DNA from: Clostridia bacterium
GTDB lineage: Bacteria > Bacillota > Clostridia > CAKSNL01 > HGM11501
Direction of reading: 5' to 3'
DNA: 8,747 nt
Assembly: GCA_030535815.1 (NCBI GenBank)
Contig: JAUNRD010000056.1
Span: 1-8,747 of the forward strand
Program-made: the position numbers and the translations under genes
Part shown: one piece after another, positions 6,624-8,747 of the stretch
Layout of the letters: each line of letters begins with the position of its first letter
Position numbering within the stretch: the first letter of the stretch is position 1
Notes under the pieces: generated by a model
Told to the model about the DNA's origin: nothing
Database searches by the model: none
Seen by the model: the letters and a program-made list of their open reading frames with translations, nothing else

Positions 6624-7390
6624 CACCTATTTTTTCTTAAATGCTCATACATCATAATTCCTGCAGAAACGGAGGCGTTTAATGATTCTGCCTTGCCGTT
6701 CATGGGGATTATGGTTAATATATCGGCGTTTTCCAGAATATAATCGCACACGCCGTTTCCTTCATTACCCACGATAATTACGCATTTTCCCGAAAGGTCG
6801 GTTTCGTATAAATCCGTTGACTTATCGGAAAGTGCCCCTGCCACGGTTTTATAGCCCGCTTTCTTAAATTCGGGAAAAACAACCTCCGTAACGGCATCCT
6901 TTGCAATCGGTAAATTGAAAACCGAGCTCATGGTGGAGCGTACTGTCTTGGAATTGAACAAATCCACACAGCCCTCCGAAAGAATAACAGCCGCGTCGCC
7001 CCTGGCATCCGCCGTGCGGACAATGGTGCCCAGGTTTCCCGGGTCCTGAAGGCGGTCACAGTAAACTATTAATGAAGGCGAGCTTTTAAGAATTTCTTCA
7101 ATCGTCGCGCACTTTGCCTTTGCCACCGCCAGCATATCCTGGGGAGACTCGGTATCTGTGATTTCCGCATAGGTTTTCTTGTCGGTTGCAAAAACCTTTA
7201 CGCCGTCGGGGAAGGCAAAATCTGTATCCTCACGGCAGATTACATAGGAAATTTCGGCGCCGTTTTCTATGGCGTCAAGCACGCTTCTTTTGCCTTCGAT
7301 TATAAATTCGCCGCTTTTTTCGCGAAAAGAGCGCTTGGCAAGCTTTTTTATATATTTGATTTTATCGTTGGTGGGAGAGAGTGTAAGCAT
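6623..7390 (-). CDS. SpoU/TrmH-family RNA 2'-O-ribose methyltransferase
   Basis: The 255-residue protein has the two-part SPOUT layout. An N-terminal substrate-binding domain (about 10-95, with REKSGEFIIEGKRSV) precedes a SpoU methylase domain (about 107-252). Three knot motifs are visible: DPGNLGTIVRTAD (116-128, with the conserved Asn and Arg), IIVGNEGNGV (205-214), and IIPMNGKAESLNASVSAGI (227-245). It should transfer a methyl group from S-adenosylmethionine to a ribose 2'-OH, most likely in 23S rRNA; the exact nucleotide cannot be read. GAGGAGA at 7397-7403 with 6 bases spacing fixes the start at 7390 rather than an upstream in-frame ATG at 7420. It follows the infC-rpmI-rplT operon, a neighbourhood common in Firmicutes. 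A hairpin separates it from rplT, and I found no clear promoter, so leaky read-through may feed it. Confidence 0.9.
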   Translation of the reverse strand: MLTLSPTNDKIKYIKKLAKRSFREKSGEFIIEGKRSVLDAIENGAEISYVICREDTDFAFPDGVKVFATDKKTYAEITDTESPQDMLAVAKAKCATIEEILKSSPSLIVYCDRLQDPGNLGTIVRTADARGDAAVILSEGCVDLFNSKTVRSTMSSVFNLPIAKDAVTEVVFPEFKKAGYKTVAGALSDKSTDLYETDLSGKCVIIVGNEGNGVCDYILENADILTIIPMNGKAESLNASVSAGIMMYEHLRKNR

Positions 7391-7429
7391 AATAATTCTC
7401 CTCGGATTTAATCTTTTCAATAAAACGAA

Positions 7430-7458
7430 AAGCGGCTCTCCTTAAAGGAGTACCGCTT
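7430..7458 (-). terminator. terminator after rplT
   Basis: AAGCGG and CTCC (7430-7441) pair with GGAG and CCGCTT (7447-7458), interrupted by one 2x2 internal mismatch, around a TTAAA loop. On the minus strand the stem is followed by TTTTCGTTTTATT. The broken stem and interrupted T-run suggest partial read-through into the methyltransferase gene. Confidence 0.75.
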
Positions 7459-7473
7459 AAATTCGCATTTTGA

Positions 7474-7827
7474 TTAAAGAGCGCTCTTTGCCTTTGCAAC
7501 GAGCTCAGCGAAAGCTGCGGGATCGTTGATAGCAATTTCAGAAAGCATCTTTCTGTTAAGAGCGATGTCAGCTTTCTTAAGACCGTTCATAAATCTGGAA
7601 TAGTTTATGTCGTTCATCTTGCAAGCTGCGCTGATTCTGGTAATCCAGAGTCTTCTGAAATCTCTCTTTCTTAACTTTCTTCCGATGTAAGCGTAGTCAA
7701 GAGCCTTCATTACAGACTGCTTAGCAACTCTGTACTGCTTGGAACGTGCACCGATATAGCCCTTAGCCAGCTTAAGTATCTTCTTATGTCTCTTCTTTGC
7801 GGATAATCCGCCTTTAATTCTAGCCAT
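7474..7827 (-). CDS. rplT: 50S ribosomal protein L20
   Basis: The 117-residue basic protein matches L20 throughout: MARIKGGLSAKKRHKKILKL, GYIGARSKQYRVAKQSVMKA, RRLWITRISAA, and YSRFMNGLKKADIALNRKML. L20 binds 23S rRNA early in large-subunit assembly. In Firmicutes it also represses its own operon by binding the leader mRNA upstream of infC, and that leader is present here (8617-8747). The length is normal for the family (about 118). GGAGG at 7836-7840 with 8 bases spacing supports the start, and only 18 bases separate it from rpmI, so the two are cotranscribed. Confidence 0.98.
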   Translation of the reverse strand: MARIKGGLSAKKRHKKILKLAKGYIGARSKQYRVAKQSVMKALDYAYIGRKLRKRDFRRLWITRISAACKMNDINYSRFMNGLKKADIALNRKMLSEIAINDPAAFAELVAKAKSAL

Positions 7828-7845
7828 CTTCTAGTCCTCCCTGTC

Positions 7846-8043
7846 TTATTTGTAAGGAATAAGGGTCTTCATTACCTTTGCGTTGGAAACGCTTAAGTAA
7901 CCGCCCTTTCTGAGTCTTCTTTTTCTCTTGGTGCTCTTCTTGTTTAATATATGGCTCTTGAAAGCCTTTCCGCGCTTGATTTTACCGTTTTTGGTGAATC
8001 TTAAACGCTTTGCCGCGCCTCTGTGGGTCTTAATCTTAGGCAT
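7846..8043 (-). CDS. rpmI: 50S ribosomal protein L35
   Basis: The 65-residue, very basic protein begins MPKIKTHRGAAKRLRFTKNG and contains HILNKKSTKRKRRLRKGG, both diagnostic of L35, and has the normal family length. It is a large-subunit structural protein. AGGAG at 8053-8057 supports the start. It is the middle gene of infC-rpmI-rplT; 54 bases separate it from infC and no terminator is seen between them, consistent with one transcript under L20 feedback. Confidence 0.98.
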   Translation of the reverse strand: MPKIKTHRGAAKRLRFTKNGKIKRGKAFKSHILNKKSTKRKRRLRKGGYLSVSNAKVMKTLIPYK

Positions 8044-8097
8044 AGTTATTAACTCCTCTCAGTAGTATTTTATACATAAGCATTACTGCTTTTTGCC

Positions 8098-8616
8098 TTA
8101 CTTCTTTTCGAAGGGTGCAACAATCATAAACATGTTACGGCCTTCTAATTTGGGTTTCTTTTCTACGTTACCGAAATCTTTAAGTGCTTCTTCTACCCTC
8201 TCAAGAAGCTGAGTTCCCAATAAAGAATGGTTTACCTCACGTCCGCGGAAACGGATAGTTACCTTAAGCTTGTCGCCACCGGTCAAAAACTTTTTCGCGT
8301 GGTTCATTTTTGTTTCAAAATCGTGTGTGTCGATGGAAGGAGTCATCTTGATTTCCTTTGTATCAACAACGTGCTGGTTTTTACGGTTTTCCTTTTCCTT
8401 CTTCATCTGGTCGAAGCGGTACTTGCCGTAGTCCATGATTTTGCAAACAGGGGGGTCAGCATTGGGTGACATAAGAACCAGATCCAGCTCCTTCTCGTCA
8501 GCCAGCGCCTGTGCTTCGGCGATATCCAATATGCCGAGCTGCTCGCCCTCACTACCGATGAGTCTTACGCTCTTTGCGGTAATTTCTTCATTGATCATCA
8601 ATTCCTTGATACTGAT
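8098..8616 (-). CDS. infC: translation initiation factor IF-3, apparent AUC start codon
   Basis: The protein matches IF-3 from end to end. The N-domain contains INEEITAKSVRLIG, LDLVLMSPNADPPVCKIMDY and GKYRFDQMKKEKENRK; the C-domain contains KMTPSIDTHDFETKM, KVTIRFRGRE and GRNMFMIVAP. IF-3 binds the 30S subunit, prevents premature joining and checks the start codon. GGAGG at 8625-8629 is 8 bases from ATC at 8614-8616. The nearest ATG (8596-8598) is 26 bases from it, and GTG at 8623-8625 overlaps it. Starting at ATC gives 172 residues beginning M-SIKELMINEE, lining up with the Bacillus type start MSKDFIINEQ. Rare AUU/AUC-type starts are known for infC and let IF-3 repress its own translation. 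The gene identity is certain; the start is inferred. Confidence 0.95.
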   Translation of the reverse strand: MSIKELMINEEITAKSVRLIGSEGEQLGILDIAEAQALADEKELDLVLMSPNADPPVCKIMDYGKYRFDQMKKEKENRKNQHVVDTKEIKMTPSIDTHDFETKMNHAKKFLTGGDKLKVTIRFRGREVNHSLLGTQLLERVEEALKDFGNVEKKPKLEGRNMFMIVAPFEKK

Positions 8617-8747
8617 AAAAAACACCTCCGATTAAAATAAAAAAATCTGCGCGCAGAATATGCCGCAGAAATACAGATAAAACCCCTTAAGGTTTTTTTT
8701 AGTATTTACCAATCCGCTATGGCGGTCGGTGAGAAGCGGCAGGCTTC
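8617..8747 (-). promoter_or_regulatory. L20-type leader of the infC-rpmI-rplT operon, 5' end outside the window
   Basis: The leader contains several helices on the minus strand: GAAGC/GCTTC (8743-8747 / 8733-8737), then ACCGA-CCGC with loop CATA and GCGG-TTGGT (8706-8728, one G-U pair and one bulge), then AAAACC/GGTTTT (8680-8699), and finally the attenuator hairpin. In Bacillus this operon is controlled by ribosomal protein L20 binding its leader and promoting termination; synteny and layout here match that system. The assignment rests on position and structure, not on a covariance-model match. The promoter and the start of the leader are not in the window. Confidence 0.65.
8639..8669 (-). 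terminator. transcription attenuator in the infC leader
   Basis: On the minus strand TCTGCG pairs with CGCAGA (8664-8669 / 8646-8651), extendable by GCA/TGC across a one-base bulge, followed immediately by seven T's (8639-8645). It sits between the leader and the infC ribosome binding site, so it can stop transcription before the operon. Its 5' arm contains GCGGCA, which can instead pair with upstream TGCCGC (8736-8741). Confidence 0.75.

Noticed and set aside
7391..7420. Longer N-terminus of the SpoU methyltransferase from an ATG at 7420
   Set aside because: The GAGGAGA site at 7397-7403 would be inside the coding region and is ideally placed for 7390.
8617..8625. GTG at 8625 as infC start
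   Set aside because: It overlaps the GGAGGTG ribosome binding site itself, so it cannot be used with that site.
8680..8700. AAAACC/GGTTTT hairpin with eight T's on the plus strand, read as a terminator
   Set aside because: No plus-strand gene ends here and the stem is only six mostly A-T pairs; it is more likely a helix of the infC leader.
1..8747. CRISPR array, tRNA, rRNA, transposase or phage genes
   Set aside because: No regularly spaced repeats, tRNA-like folds, rRNA segments or recombinase/phage proteins were seen on either strand.

Overview
The window looks like chromosomal DNA from a moderately AT-rich, anaerobic Firmicute (Bacillota), most likely an uncultured gut or rumen Clostridia. 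The grounds are strong AAGGAGG-type ribosome binding sites, sigma-A-like promoters, intrinsic terminators after most units, the infC-rpmI-rplT ribosomal operon with a Firmicutes-style attenuated leader, and a secreted stalk-domain protein typical of Clostridia. No phage, IS, CRISPR, tRNA or rRNA gene is visible.

Left part (1-4836) is a carbohydrate-related locus. Two tandem minus-strand paralogues of the GH123 (formerly DUF4091) glycoside hydrolase family lie head to tail; the first runs off the left edge and the second is complete. A divergent AraC-family regulator with a cupin-like sensor domain follows on the plus strand, then an Ldh_2-family NAD(P)-dependent 2-hydroxyacid dehydrogenase. 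The dehydrogenase has its own extended -10 promoter overlapping the regulator's stop codon. Neither hydrolase shows a signal peptide, so they probably act on imported glycosides. The regulator is the obvious candidate controller of both flanks.

Middle part (4837-5131) is non-coding. It begins with an orphan Shine-Dalgarno that has no gene behind it, followed by about 250 bases rich in nested inverted repeats and ending in a strong hairpin terminator between convergent genes. This is the least explained stretch of the window.

Right part (5132-8747) is entirely on the minus strand. Read in transcription order from the right edge it contains: a leader with a terminator and a competing antiterminator pairing (L20-type autoregulation), infC (start codon apparently the non-canonical AUC), rpmI, rplT, a terminator, a SpoU/TrmH rRNA 2'-O-methyltransferase, another terminator, a textbook sigma-A promoter, and a secreted protein with two stalk-like repeats. 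The translation genes form the conserved infC-rpmI-rplT-spoU neighbourhood; the secreted protein is an independent unit.

I found no clearly new multi-gene system. The most useful leads are the AUC start plus attenuator at infC, the GH123 tandem pair, and the structured intergenic element.
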